A DNA stretch of 64,000 nt, taken from contig BGOM01000007.1 of the NCBI GenBank assembly GCA_003569245.1, positions 1 to 64,000 of the forward strand, read 5' to 3'. Made by a program: the position numbers and the translations under genes. Source of the DNA: Opitutia bacterium (lineage in GTDB: Bacteria > Verrucomicrobiota > Verrucomicrobiia > Opitutales > UBA953). The notes beneath the pieces were generated by a model. The model searched no databases and was not told the DNA's origin. It was given only the letters and a program-made list of their open reading frames with translations. Shown piece after piece: positions 36,675 to 45,780 of this stretch (within the stretch, counting starts at the first letter, position 1; every line of letters begins with the position of its first letter).

Positions 36675-36744
36675 GGGTATGCGGGTTTGGTAAAAGAGCG
36701 GGGCGGGGCGGCCGTGCGGCCGCCCCGCCCCGGGAGGTGAGGTC

Positions 36745-38298
36745 TTAGAAGGTCGTCGGGATCTCGAAGCCCTTGCGGCCGGCGCGCTTGGCCACGAGGT
36801 CGCGGTTGGCGGCCTCGGCGTTGGCGCCGGTGAACAGTTCCGTCTTCGCGTCGAGGGTGAGCGGGAGACCGAGGACGGCCTTGTTCTCGTCGAGGTTGAC
36901 GCCGTTGCGCCCGAGGTGCTCGGCCATGCGCCCGAAGGCCTCGGCCAGGCCGCTGCTCGCCTTGACGGCTTCCTTGATCTCGCCGGCGTTCTTCTTCGTG
37001 CCGAGGCGGAAGGAGACGTTGGCGGAGTGCACGAGGGAGGTGGACAGGTGGCACTCGCGGACCGGGGCGTGGATGTTCTCCGCGGAACCCTTGCGGATGC
37101 CGTCGACCCAGTTGGCGTGGTGGCCGGAGGCGCCGCCGGTGAGGTCGACCTGATCGACGGTCTTGCCGAACGACTTCACGAACTTGCCGTCCTTGTCGTA
37201 GACCTGGGCCGAATTGTAGTCCGGCACCACGATGGTGGCGTTCTCGCACTCGACGACGATGCCGATGTCAGGGGACTTGGCCGACTTCTGCCCCTTGTTG
37301 AGCTCGGCGAACTTGCCGAACTTGTTCATGGGGCCGTCCATCTTGCCGTCGGCGGTCAGGCCGTAGACCTCGGTGATGAGCGGCGCGGCCGCGTAGTTGT
37401 GGATCGAGATGAAGGTGTTGGGGGTCTCGGCGCAGTCGACGTAGCCGAAACGGCCGCCGACGGACACGACCTCGGTCGCGACCTCATGGGTGCCGAGGAA
37501 CCAGCGCGCGATATCGATCTCGTGGATGGCCTGGTTGCACAGGTCGCCGCCGCCGTAGTTCCAGAACCAGTGCCAATCGTAGTGCACGGGGCCGTTGTTG
37601 GCGGCCTCGGTGACCTTGTCGGATTCGTTGCCGCGGATGGATTCCTGCAGGTCGGCCGGGCCGTGCCAGAGGTCGTTGTCGATCTCGGCGGGGAGGGCGT
37701 TCTTCTTGGCCGGGCCGATGGACTTGCGGCGCTTGTAGCAGATCGCGCGGGCGACCTTCACCTTGCCGTATTCGCCGGCATGGACGGCCTTGATGGCGGA
37801 GCGGATGCCCGCGCCGGAGCGGCTCTGCGTGCCGGCCTGGACGATGAGCTTGGAGAAGTGCTGCGAGGCGGCGACGAGCTGCTGGCCTTCGAAGATGTTA
37901 TGCGAAAGCGGCTTCTCGACGTAGAGGTGCTTGCCGGCCTGCAGCGTCCAGATGCCTTGGATCGCGTGCTGGTGGTTCGGGGAAGCGATCGAGACGGCGT
38001 CGATTTCCTTGTCCTCGAGCATCTTCCGCATGTCGGTGTAGCCCTTGGCGCCGGGGTTGTCCTTCAGACCCTTGGCGACGACGCGCGAGTCGACGTCGCA
38101 GAGGGCGACGATGCGGACGCCCTTGATGCGCTTGAGTTCCTTGATGTGTTCCTGGCCGCGGCTGCGGAAGCCGACGACGGCGACGCGAAGGTCGCCGTTG
38201 GCGCCGGCGGCCTGCGCATGGAGGCGGGCGCTGAGGCCGGCGGCCGCGACGGCCATGGCCGAGGTCTTGATGAAGGTGCGACGATGGAGTTGGGACAT
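36745..38298 (-). CDS. Tat-exported Gfo/Idh/MocA family oxidoreductase
   Basis: The 517-residue protein starts at the ATG at 38298, giving a Tat signal HRRTFIKTSAMAVAAAG (5-21). A Rossmann domain follows (RVAVVGFRSRGQEHI), then the family catalytic-site YVEKPLSHN, and an extended C-terminal substrate domain with DWHWFWNYGGGDLCNQAIHE. Such exported NAD(P)-dependent oxidoreductases are abundant in Verrucomicrobia and may oxidise sugars or glycosides at C3. Next to a double DUF1080 (3-ketoglycoside hydrolase-like) protein this is an attractive but unproven pairing. The earlier in-frame ATG lacks signal context. Confidence 0.92.
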   Translation of the reverse strand: MSQLHRRTFIKTSAMAVAAAGLSARLHAQAAGANGDLRVAVVGFRSRGQEHIKELKRIKGVRIVALCDVDSRVVAKGLKDNPGAKGYTDMRKMLEDKEIDAVSIASPNHQHAIQGIWTLQAGKHLYVEKPLSHNIFEGQQLVAASQHFSKLIVQAGTQSRSGAGIRSAIKAVHAGEYGKVKVARAICYKRRKSIGPAKKNALPAEIDNDLWHGPADLQESIRGNESDKVTEAANNGPVHYDWHWFWNYGGGDLCNQAIHEIDIARWFLGTHEVATEVVSVGGRFGYVDCAETPNTFISIHNYAAAPLITEVYGLTADGKMDGPMNKFGKFAELNKGQKSAKSPDIGIVVECENATIVVPDYNSAQVYDKDGKFVKSFGKTVDQVDLTGGASGHHANWVDGIRKGSAENIHAPVRECHLSTSLVHSANVSFRLGTKKNAGEIKEAVKASSGLAEAFGRMAEHLGRNGVNLDENKAVLGLPLTLDAKTELFTGANAEAANRDLVAKRAGRKGFEIPTTF

Positions 38299-38554
38299 GG
38301 TGGTGGCTTGGGGTGCATCAAACAAAGCAGGCCGAGGCGGGGACAGTCGAGGTTCTTTCGACTTCCAGCGCATTCCCGCCGGCGATCGCCTGGTCATGGG
38401 TTTGTCGTTTTAATACCATGTTGAGGGCTCGGTCATCGTTTGAGACAAAGCCCGCGGATTAGGGTTAACACCCCATTTCAAAAGGTTTGTGACCAATGGT
38501 TTGGCGAACAAATTGCTTCCCATACCTCTCCGGTTGCTTCGATCAATCGGACGC

Positions 38555-38590
38555 GGGGCGGCCTGGTGACGGGCCGCCCCTGCATTTTTA
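38555..38590 (+). promoter_or_regulatory. Terminator-shaped hairpin in the leader of the NYN gene
   Basis: A perfect 9-bp stem, GGGGCGGCC (38555-38563) with GGCCGCCCC (38572-38580) and an 8-base loop, is followed by TGCATTTTT. It ends only a few bases before the ATG of the NYN-domain gene. It could be a leader attenuator or the terminator of a short upstream transcript; no other gene lies in the 296-base divergent gap. Confidence 0.5.
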
Positions 38591-38594
38591 CGAC

Positions 38595-39197
38595 ATGCGT
38601 ACCTGGCTCTACATCGACGGCAACCACCTCCACCATGCGGCTTTCCGCGGGACCGACCTGGCGACGCTGAACCCGGTCGCTTTGGTCGAGCAGGCTTTCC
38701 CGAACAACGGCATCCACTGCGCCAAATTCTTCGCCACACCTTGGTCGAAGACCGATTTCACGCCCGAACAAGTCGCGGCCCAGCGGCGTTACTGGTCCCT
38801 GCTTCGCTCGCTCGCCAACTTCTACCTGATCGAAGGGAGGTTTCGTCGGCGGGTGCTTCCGGGGGCCGAGGGCTTTCGGGTCGAGGAGCGCGGGAGCGAC
38901 GTGAACCTGACGGCCCACCTGCTCTCCGACCTGATGCTCGGCTGCTTCGACGCGGCGATCGTGGTCACCGGCAATCCCGACCTGGCCTTGCCGATCCGGT
39001 TGGCCCGGCAGTTCTCCGGTCTGCCGGTCGGTGTGCTCAACCCGCAGCGCCTCTCCGGGCCCGGGCGGCCGGAGGCGCGTCCCTGCGCCGAACTGCGTGC
39101 GGCGGCGTCCTTCTACCAGAATGGCGTGACCTGGAGCCAGCTGCGACGGGCGCAGTTCACGGAACCGGCCGGTCGCGCCTCACCGCAGCCGCGCTAG
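38595..39197 (+). CDS. NYN domain (LabA/PIN-like) putative RNase
   Basis: The 200-residue cytoplasmic protein has a PIN-like NYN fold: N-terminal acidic motif LYIDGNHLHHA, a middle conserved acid region (ERGSDVNLTAHLLSDLM), and AAIVVTGNPDLALPIRLAR, where the GNPDLA segment matches the GDsDf-type motif of this family. NYN proteins are Mg-dependent RNases or RNA-processing enzymes. The ATG at 38595 is chosen because residues upstream of it in frame are unrelated intergenic sequence. The gene stands alone, convergent with the cytochrome gene 11 bases away. Confidence 0.83.
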   Translation: MRTWLYIDGNHLHHAAFRGTDLATLNPVALVEQAFPNNGIHCAKFFATPWSKTDFTPEQVAAQRRYWSLLRSLANFYLIEGRFRRRVLPGAEGFRVEERGSDVNLTAHLLSDLMLGCFDAAIVVTGNPDLALPIRLARQFSGLPVGVLNPQRLSGPGRPEARPCAELRAAASFYQNGVTWSQLRRAQFTEPAGRASPQPR

Positions 39198-39208
39198 GCG
39201 TGCTCAGG

Positions 39209-41220
39209 TCACTTGTCCAGCAGCGTGCGGAGGTATTGGCGGACGGCGTCGAACTGCTCGGTGCCCTTGCCGTCGAGGATGTCCGTCAGCTGCGTCATGC
39301 CCTCGGCGTCCGCATACTTAGGCATCTTCGTTTCCGGATCGAGGCGCGTGGGCGCCAGCACCCAGCGCAGGAAGTAGCCGCGCCGCAGGCGTTCGGCGCT
39401 TTCCTTGAAGTTGATCGCCGGCGCCTCGAAGACCGCCGTCGCGGCCGTGTCGCCGACCGCGTGGCAGGTGATGCAATTGAAACCGCCGTCCACGCCGATC
39501 AGCTTCTCACCGAGCGCCGTCAGCTCGGGCTTGGGCGCGGCCTCGGCGGGCTCCTGGGCGGGGAGCCCGTGCTGATGCGCGAGGCCGAGGGCGAGGCCGT
39601 TCGCCAGATGGGGCGCGAAGCCGGGCATGCGGCCGATCAGCCAGGGGCGGGGCTTGGCCTCGATCTGTCCGGCGATGAACTTGGCCATCCAGGCGGTCTG
39701 CAGTTTCTCGCCGAACCAAGTCATCGCGGGAATCGGGGCGTCGGGCACGGGTTCGCCTTCGACGTGCTCCTTGGGCGGCAGGGCGTCGCGCAGTTTCTTG
39801 CATTCACCGTCGACCTTCGACCAGGCGCTACCCCGGGCGTCGCGGCTATGACAGGCGACGCAATTGAGGTCGCGGACCTGACGTTCGGCGAACTCCGCCG
39901 GCGTATCCTGCTTGAGCGACGCGAGGTCGGTGGCGAGGAAGGCGAGGAGCGCGGCGCGCTGCGTGGGCGCGAGGCCGAAGTCAGGCGCGGACGCGCGGGC
40001 GGCGCCGTCGGGCGCGAGGCAACCCTTGGCGCCGGCGGCCATGACCTTGGTCAGCGGCGGCTGCGTCGTGGCGGGCATACCGGCGTGGCAATTCAGGCAA
40101 CCGGCGGACACGAGCAGCGCGGCGCCGCGGGTGGCGTCGCCCTTCAGCGCCTGTCGCTTGATCATCCGGCCGTTGGCCAGCAGGTAGGTCGCGAGCTGCC
40201 GCGCCTCGTCGTCGCTCAGGCGGAAGTTCGGCATGCGCGTCGCCGGGAAGTTCTTCGCCGGATCTTTCAGGTAGTCGGCCAGGGCTTCGACGCGCAGCTG
40301 GTATTTGTCGGTCAGGTGCGCAAGCGGGATCCGGTCCAGCGTCTCGGGCCGACCGTCCGCCTCGGCGTCGGGGCGCTGGTGGCAGCCGATGCAACCCAGG
40401 TTCGCGAAGAGCGCGCCACCGGGGGCGACCAGGGCGGGGTCGAGCTTGCCGGCGGGCGGGGTCGCGCCCTGCGTGAGCATCGCCGCGATGTCGGCGGCCT
40501 GCTGCGCCGCGTCGGGTCCGGTCAGGGCCTTGGGCATCCAGGTATGCGGGCGCACGGCGCGCGGGTCATGGATCCACTCCGTGAGGAAGTCCGGGTTGTA
40601 GCGGCTACCGAGGTCCGCCAGCACCGGGGCGTTGTGCCCGAACTCCGGCAGACCCGCGCCCTTGGCCGGCAACCGCGCGTCGGCGTGGCAGGTGGCGCAG
40701 TTCAGCTGCGCGAAGAGCCGGCGACCCTCGCGGACCCGCGTCGCGGCGAGTTCGGTTTCCGTGGGCGTGTGCGCAAGGACCGTCGGCGGGATCGGCTCGG
40801 GCAGGAAGTCCTTCGACGACCACGTCAGGCGCACGAAGGTATCGCCCTGCGCGGCGTTCGGCAGTTCCGCGACGAGCGTGTTCTCGCCCTGGTTGAGGGT
40901 GACGGTCCGCGGGGTCGCGCCGTCGAGCAGCGGCTGGCCGTTGAGGCTGAGCTTGAAGCCGCCGGAGTTCTCCGCCGCGAAGGTGAAGGTGCCGCGCACC
41001 GGCGAGAGGATCCGACCTTCCCACTTGGCGACGAACGGCCCCGCCGGGAGGAACGGGGTGGGGGCCTGGCCGGCGGGCACGTAGAGCGCGAGGAGGCGGT
41101 CGGAACGGACGTCGGACTTGCCCGCGGCGGTGAAGGTCACGGCGAGACCGGCCTGCGGCTCGGCGGCACGGAGGCCGGAGAGGAGGAGCAGGGCGAGGAG
41201 CAGGGGACGGAGGCGGACAT
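39209..41220 (-). CDS. Multi-heme c-type cytochrome with N-terminal PA14-like domain; start region possibly frameshifted
   Basis: Five CxxCH heme sites are visible: CATCH, CIGCH, CLNCH, CVACH and CITCH. They lie in successive cytochrome c modules after an N-terminal sugar-binding-like PA14 region (FVAKWEGRILSPVRGTFTFA). The continuous frame has only a GTG at 41140 and would lack a signal peptide. Further upstream the same frame reads PLLLALLLLSGLRAAEPQ, a perfect signal sequence, but without a start codon. An ATG at 41220 (MSASVP) joins it if the CCCC near 41203-41206 is CCCCC, giving 670 residues. Periplasmic electron transfer is expected. The partner is the propeller protein upstream on the same strand. 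Confidence 0.87.
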
Positions 41221-41280
41221 GGTCGCGGGACTACGTCATCCATTGCGTCACTTCCCCCGCCTATGGCAAGCATCGCAAAG

Positions 41281-41445
41281 CGGTTGGGGGTGGCGGTTAG
41301 CGGTTGGCGGTTAGGGGGCAGATAGCGGTTGGCGGTTGGGGGTGGCGGAGGTGCCTGTTTTCCGAAAGCTTGGTTGGAGCCTTTTTCCGTCCACAAGTCG
41401 CCCGCGCCTGATCCTATCCGCCAACCGCTAACCGCGACCCCCCGT
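41281..41445. repeat. Intergenic GCGGTTAGCGGTTGGCGG blocks, inverted
   Basis: Two direct copies at about 41290-41345 (GGTGGCGGTTAGCGGTTGGC, then AGCGGTTGGCGGTTGGGGGT) face an inverted copy at about 41417-41436 (ATCCGCCAACCGCTAACCGC). The gap lies between the terminator of the propeller gene and the cytochrome gene. Confidence 0.55.
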
Positions 41446-41452
41446 TTTCCCA

Positions 41453-41480
41453 ACAAACAGGCCCGGCGGGTGCCGGGCCT
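41453..41480 (-). terminator. Intrinsic terminator of the DUF6797-type propeller gene
   Basis: On the minus strand a 9-bp stem AGGCCCGGC/GCCGGGCCT (41459-41480) with a 4-base loop is followed by GTTTGTTGGG, resembling the U-tract style of the two other minus-strand terminators here. It lies 23 bases after the stop. Confidence 0.7.
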
Positions 41481-41502
41481 GCGGGGACGCCTGGGCGGCG
41501 GC

Positions 41503-44016
41503 TTACTTGGCGAAACTACGGTAGTCCGAACCCTGCTTCTCCGGCACCACGTTGATCGTGTTGCAGATCTCGTCGGGCACGCGGGTGCCGTCGACGGCCT
41601 TCACGTTCATCTTGATGCGCATCTGCTCGACGGGCTTCAGGCCGGGCACCTCGAGGAAGACCGTCTTGCCGTCGGGGGAGACCTTGACGGACTTGATCGC
41701 GACGGGGTCGGTGCCTTTCTCGCCGGGCTTGCTGACCTTGTAGTCGGCGGAGCCATAGGCGCCGGAGTACAGGTAGTTGTACTGCTCGATCGAGTAGTTC
41801 TGCAGGTCGCCGGCGGACTTCGGGTCGAGGGCGCCGGTGAAGCCGATGGTGATACCCTGCGTGGTGACGTGGAGCGTCTCCTGCATGGTCACGGACTTGC
41901 CGGTGTAGCGGACGCGGTGGATGGCGCCGTCCTTGACGCCGTTGGTCTGCCAGCCCTTGAGGCCGGAGGTGTAGAGCTGGCCGTCGACCGGGCTGAAGCG
42001 GCCGCGCATCTGACCGGTGGTGAACTTCAGCGGGAACTTGACCACGCCGCCCTGGGCCACATCGCCCACGCGTTCCTGGAGGACGCCGAAGAGCGAGGAC
42101 TTGCCGTAGGAGAGGTAGAGCATGCGGCCCTCGAACGGACCCCACTGCTTGCTGGTCACCCAGGTCTGGCCGCCGTTGGAGTTGTCCACGTCGTACGGGA
42201 GCCAGCACAGGTGCGGGGAGTACTTCGTGGGCGCGGGCGTCTGGTGGGAGAGGTCGGGGACCTCGATGAACTCACCCGGCTTGGAGAGGTGGATGTAGTC
42301 GGCCGGCACCCAGGTGCCCTGGTTGTCGCCGTTGGAGATCTCGCCGTTCGGACCGACGCCCATGCCGTTCGGGGCGCGGATGCCGGTGGCGTAAACCTCG
42401 AACTTCTTGCCGTCGGCCGACACCTTGAAGATGCAGCCGTGGTGGTCGCTGAGCGGACCCCAGCCGCGGCCACCCGGATTCACGGGGCCGCCCTTGAGGA
42501 AGTAGAAGTTACCCTGGCTGTCCGTCTGCAGGTCGAAGGTGAACTCGTGGAAGTTCGAGGTGACCTGGACGTCGTTATTGAAGTTCTCGTAGAAGTCGGC
42601 CTCGCCGTCGCCGTCGAGGTCCTTGAGGCGGGTGATCTGGTCGCGACCGAGGACATAGAGCTCCTCGTTGACGACCGTCAGGCCGAGGGCGTGGAAGATG
42701 CCGGTCGCGTGGCGGCGCCAGCTGATCTTGGAGAGGTTGGCGTCGGCGACCTTGCCGATCCAGACGTCGCCGCTCCAGGTCGAGAAGGCGATGCGGCCGT
42801 CCTTGAAGAACGCGAGGGCGCCAACGCGGATCCAGGACTTGTAAGGATTGGTCTCGGGGACGGTGACGTTGTCGACGAGGTAGGGGGCGTTGAGGATCTC
42901 GGCCAGCTTGTCCTGCAGCGCGGCCTTCTTGTTGGCGTCGGTGGCCTTGGCGAGCTGTTCCTTGACCGCGTCGGCCTGCTTGGCCTGGTCGACTTCGCCG
43001 AGGACACCTTCGGTCACGACTTCTTCCTTCCAGTGCGACGCGCCGCCCTTGGTGAAGGCGCGCAGGTCGGTGGGCTTGGCGACGGCCGCGGCGGCCTTGG
43101 CGAGGGTCCCGGCGTCCTTGCCGCCGTGGGCGAAGGAGACCTTGAAGCTCGTGCCGGCGGCGACCTTGCCGAGTTTCAGCGTGAGCACGTCGCCTTCGGT
43201 CGAGAGCGCGCCGGTGACGCCGTGGACGGCGACCGCGGTGGGCAGTTCGTCGCCGGGCTTGCCCTTGGAGAGCGTGAGCGCGGCGGTCAGGCCGTCGGCC
43301 TTCATGGAACCGCCGTAGGGCAGGTTCGCGAGACGGACGGATTCGGCGAGGTCACCGGAGACGACCGTGAAGGAGCGGCTGAGGACCTTGACGCCATCGA
43401 TGGTCTCGAGTTCGGCGCTTTCCAGCAGGCTGGCCCCGCCGACGGTGTAGGCGAAGGTGACGCGATCGCCGGAGAGGTAGAGGCCGAGGTACTTGGAGTG
43501 CTCGCGGGGCAGGGGGCCCAGCGGGATCGGCGACATGACGCCGGCGGGGCCGACGGGTAGCTTGCGGGGGTCCGCGAAGCTGCCGTTCTGGCTCCATCCC
43601 GGGCCGGGGTTGGTCTCGACGTAGAGGTCGGCACCCTCGGCGGGGGCGGGGTTCGGGCCGTGCGCGCCGTCGAAGGTCACGCCCTTGCGCTTGAACCAGC
43701 CGCCGGACCAGAGGCCGGCGCCGCGCAGGGTCTCGGTGTCGAAAGCGAAGCCGGCGTCCTCCTTGCCGAGGTTCACCAGGACGGCCTTGTTGGCGGCGCA
43801 GCCCTTGTTCTCGAAAGGATTCTTGCCGAGCGCGTTGTCGATGGAGGCGCTCAGGAAGCGACCGTAGTCCATGTCCATGTATTTTCCGGTCGGCTTGGCG
43901 GCCTTCTTGGCCTCGGGCTTCTTGGCCTCCGCCTTCTTGGGGGCGTCGGCGGCGAAACCGGTGAAGACCGACAGCGCCAGGGCGCCGAGGGTGAGCAGGT
44001 TACGGGGGGTCGTCAT
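41503..44016 (-). CDS. Secreted propeller protein with N-terminal DUF6797-like domain
   Basis: The product has 837 residues with a signal peptide and a Lys/Ala linker (KKAEAKKPEAKKAAK). An N-terminal domain follows with GKYMDMDYGRFLSASIDN and GPGWSQNGSFADPR, which I associate with DUF6797, then a membrane-bound-dehydrogenase-like propeller (IAFSTWSGDVWIGKVAD, ITRLKDLDGDGEADFYENF, GIRAPNGMGVGPNGE). The C-terminal part (NYSIEQYNYLYSGAYGS) resembles the tail of the 495-residue propeller at 48-49.7 kb. This family commonly accompanies multi-heme cytochromes, and one lies next to it. It may bind or oxidise a sugar; unproven. Confidence 0.88.
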   Translation of the reverse strand: MTTPRNLLTLGALALSVFTGFAADAPKKAEAKKPEAKKAAKPTGKYMDMDYGRFLSASIDNALGKNPFENKGCAANKAVLVNLGKEDAGFAFDTETLRGAGLWSGGWFKRKGVTFDGAHGPNPAPAEGADLYVETNPGPGWSQNGSFADPRKLPVGPAGVMSPIPLGPLPREHSKYLGLYLSGDRVTFAYTVGGASLLESAELETIDGVKVLSRSFTVVSGDLAESVRLANLPYGGSMKADGLTAALTLSKGKPGDELPTAVAVHGVTGALSTEGDVLTLKLGKVAAGTSFKVSFAHGGKDAGTLAKAAAAVAKPTDLRAFTKGGASHWKEEVVTEGVLGEVDQAKQADAVKEQLAKATDANKKAALQDKLAEILNAPYLVDNVTVPETNPYKSWIRVGALAFFKDGRIAFSTWSGDVWIGKVADANLSKISWRRHATGIFHALGLTVVNEELYVLGRDQITRLKDLDGDGEADFYENFNNDVQVTSNFHEFTFDLQTDSQGNFYFLKGGPVNPGGRGWGPLSDHHGCIFKVSADGKKFEVYATGIRAPNGMGVGPNGEISNGDNQGTWVPADYIHLSKPGEFIEVPDLSHQTPAPTKYSPHLCWLPYDVDNSNGGQTWVTSKQWGPFEGRMLYLSYGKSSLFGVLQERVGDVAQGGVVKFPLKFTTGQMRGRFSPVDGQLYTSGLKGWQTNGVKDGAIHRVRYTGKSVTMQETLHVTTQGITIGFTGALDPKSAGDLQNYSIEQYNYLYSGAYGSADYKVSKPGEKGTDPVAIKSVKVSPDGKTVFLEVPGLKPVEQMRIKMNVKAVDGTRVPDEICNTINVVPEKQGSDYRSFAK

Positions 44017-44559
44017 AGGAGGTAGGGTAAAAGGGGAGGACCCGGGGTGGGGCTTTCTCGATTTGAGCCAGCCCCGTCCCCTTGTCCACCGTATTGGAGT
44101 GTTTTTGAGGGGGAAGGTTCCGACTAAGGAGGGCCTGGGTAGAGGCTAGGGCGTGGGCCCGGTTCGAAAGACGTTACTAGGCAGCTAGGGACGGGGGCAG
44201 TGAAACGGGAAGGAAGTATTCGATGTATCAGTGAATGAGTTGGCAGGCGTGCAAGGTAGGGGCAGCACCGCGTGCTGCCCTGGCGAGTGCCCTCTTCGAC
44301 CTAACCGCTGACCGCCATACCCAACCCCTTGCGAGCCCCGCTCGCACCGGTAGGGACCAGCGTCCCTGCTGGTCCGCCGCAGACCCGACGAACTCACGGC
44401 CGACCGGGGACGGTCAGCCCTACCTAATGCCTTTCCCTTCCCCTGTCCCTGACCCGATAGCATTTTGCATGTCCCTTGCCCACGTGCCCACTTGCCGGCT
44501 GGCCAGCTCATCACAGCCCCTTGCTTTTCCTCCGTCGCCCGCCCAGACTATTCTTTTCC
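44017..44559. repeat. Repeat-rich gap with a REP hairpin, a REPIN and other blocks
   Basis: No gene is seen in this gap. A single REP at 44256-44280 is GTAG followed by a GGGCAGCAC/GTGCTGCCC hairpin. The TAACCGCTGACCGC block follows at about 44301-44320, then a GCGAGC/GCTCGC hairpin near 44331-44345. A complete REPIN at 44350-44423 runs from GTAG plus stem GGACCAGC/GCTGGTCC to stem CGGCCGACC/GGTCAGCC plus CTAC. The reverse of the AGGGACAGGG block is at about 44437-44455, and a TGCCCACTTGCCGGCTGGCC block at about 44485-44504. Confidence 0.65.
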
Positions 44560-45012
44560 ATGAGTCGGTTCTACTTTGCCTACGGTTCCAACCTCGACGC
44601 CTCCCAGATGGAGCGGCGCTGTCCGGGGTCGCAGTACCGCGGCAAGGCTTTCCTGCCGAAGCATCGCATGGCCTTCACGCACCCGAGCACGACCTGGGGC
44701 GGTGGTTCGGCCGACATCATCGATGACGAGGGCGCGAGCGGCGTCTGGGGTGCGGTCTACGAATTGACGGCGGACGATTGGCAGCGCCTCGGCGAAGCGG
44801 AGGGCACGGCCTACAAGCGGATCAAGGTCACGGTCCATGAGGCGGGCGTCGAGGATTGCCCGCTGGATTGCCAGGCCTTCCGGGTAGTCGACCCGACCGG
44901 TCCGCACCTGCCTTCCAAGACTTACCACGACAAGATCGTCCGCGGCGCCCTGGCCCGCGGGCTTCCGGCGGGCTGGATCACCTGGCTCCGCGGCCTTTCG
45001 ACCAAGGGTTGA
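44560..45012 (+). CDS. Gamma-glutamylcyclotransferase family protein
   Basis: The 150-residue cytoplasmic enzyme of the GGCT/AIG2-like fold has the family motif YFAYGSNLD at residues 4-12, then the conserved ADIIDDEGASGVWGAVYEL block in which the acidic catalytic region and the GxVY strand are recognisable. Members turn gamma-glutamyl amino acids or peptides into 5-oxoproline. The ATG at 44560 places the YGSN motif at the usual distance from the N-terminus. It ends 2 bases before the tag gene, so the two are probably co-transcribed. Confidence 0.9.
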   Translation: MSRFYFAYGSNLDASQMERRCPGSQYRGKAFLPKHRMAFTHPSTTWGGGSADIIDDEGASGVWGAVYELTADDWQRLGEAEGTAYKRIKVTVHEAGVEDCPLDCQAFRVVDPTGPHLPSKTYHDKIVRGALARGLPAGWITWLRGLSTKG

Positions 45013-45013
45013 G

Positions 45014-45574
45014 GTGGCCAAGGTCCGTCAACGCTGCGCCTGGTGCGGGGATGACCCGCTCTACGTGGCGTATCATGACGACGAGTGGGGCGTGCCCGTC
45101 CATGATGACCGGTTGCTGTTCGAGCAGCTGATCCTCGAGGGCGCGCAGGCCGGCCTGGCTTGGCTCACGGTGCTCCGTAAGCGCGAGCGTTACCGCCGGG
45201 TCTTCGCCAACTTCGACCCCCGGAAGGTCGCGCGCTTCCGGCCGGCGCAGGTCGAGGTCTGGATGCGGGACCCGGGCCTCATTCGTCATCGCGGCAAACT
45301 CGCGTCCGTCGTGCCCAACGCCCGCGTGTTCCTCGCGCTCGCCGCGGAGCACGGCAGTTTCGCTCGCTGGCTCTGGTCGTTCGTCGGCGGCCGTCCCGTC
45401 GTGCGACGCTCGGCGGTCGCGCTCGGCGTCTCGCCGGAAGCCGTCGCCATCTCCAAGGAGCTCAGGAAACGCGGCATGAAATTCGTCGGCCCCACCATCA
45501 TCCATGCCATGCTCCAGGCCGTCGGTGTTTATGATGAGCATGCGAAGGGCTGTTTTCGGGCGAAGCGAGTTTGA
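45014..45574 (+). CDS. tag: DNA-3-methyladenine glycosylase I
   Basis: Tag removes N3-methyladenine from alkylated DNA to start base-excision repair. The 186-residue protein begins at GTG and shows the diagnostic N-terminal CAWCGDDPLYVAYHDDEWG, which contains the zinc-binding Cys and His, then FEQLILEGAQAGLAWLTVLRKR, MKFVGPTII and a C-terminal HAKGC with the remaining zinc ligands. Full-length for the family. It lies 1 base after the gamma-glutamylcyclotransferase stop. A repeat-rich gap follows. Confidence 0.95.
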   Translation: MAKVRQRCAWCGDDPLYVAYHDDEWGVPVHDDRLLFEQLILEGAQAGLAWLTVLRKRERYRRVFANFDPRKVARFRPAQVEVWMRDPGLIRHRGKLASVVPNARVFLALAAEHGSFARWLWSFVGGRPVVRRSAVALGVSPEAVAISKELRKRGMKFVGPTIIHAMLQAVGVYDEHAKGCFRAKRV

Positions 45575-45780
45575 GCTGGCCGGTGGGCAAGGGGTTGGAG
45601 ACAGAGATACAATAAGGCTCAGGAACAGGATCAGGGGCAGGGGAAGAAAATTAGGTAGGGCTGACCGTCTCGGTCGGCCGTGAGTTCGTCGGGTCTGCGG
45701 CGGACCAGCAGGGACGCTGGTCCCTACCTAGAGGCAAACGCAACACCCCTTGTCCGCCGGCCCACTTGCCCGCCGGCCAG
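45575..45780. repeat. Repeat gap with inverted REPIN copy
   Basis: The gap holds CTGGCCGGTGGGCAAGG (about 45575-45592), a CAGGATCAGGGGCAGGGG block (about 45626-45643), a complete REPIN at 45655-45727 in the reverse orientation to the 44.35-kb copy, and CGGCCCACTTGCCCGCCGGC at about 45758-45777. The outer blocks are inverted with respect to each other. Confidence 0.65.

Noticed and set aside
38496-38594. N-terminal extension of the NYN gene to an upstream ATG
   Set aside because: The extra 33 residues cover the terminator-like hairpin and do not resemble the family; the inner ATG gives the standard NYN start.
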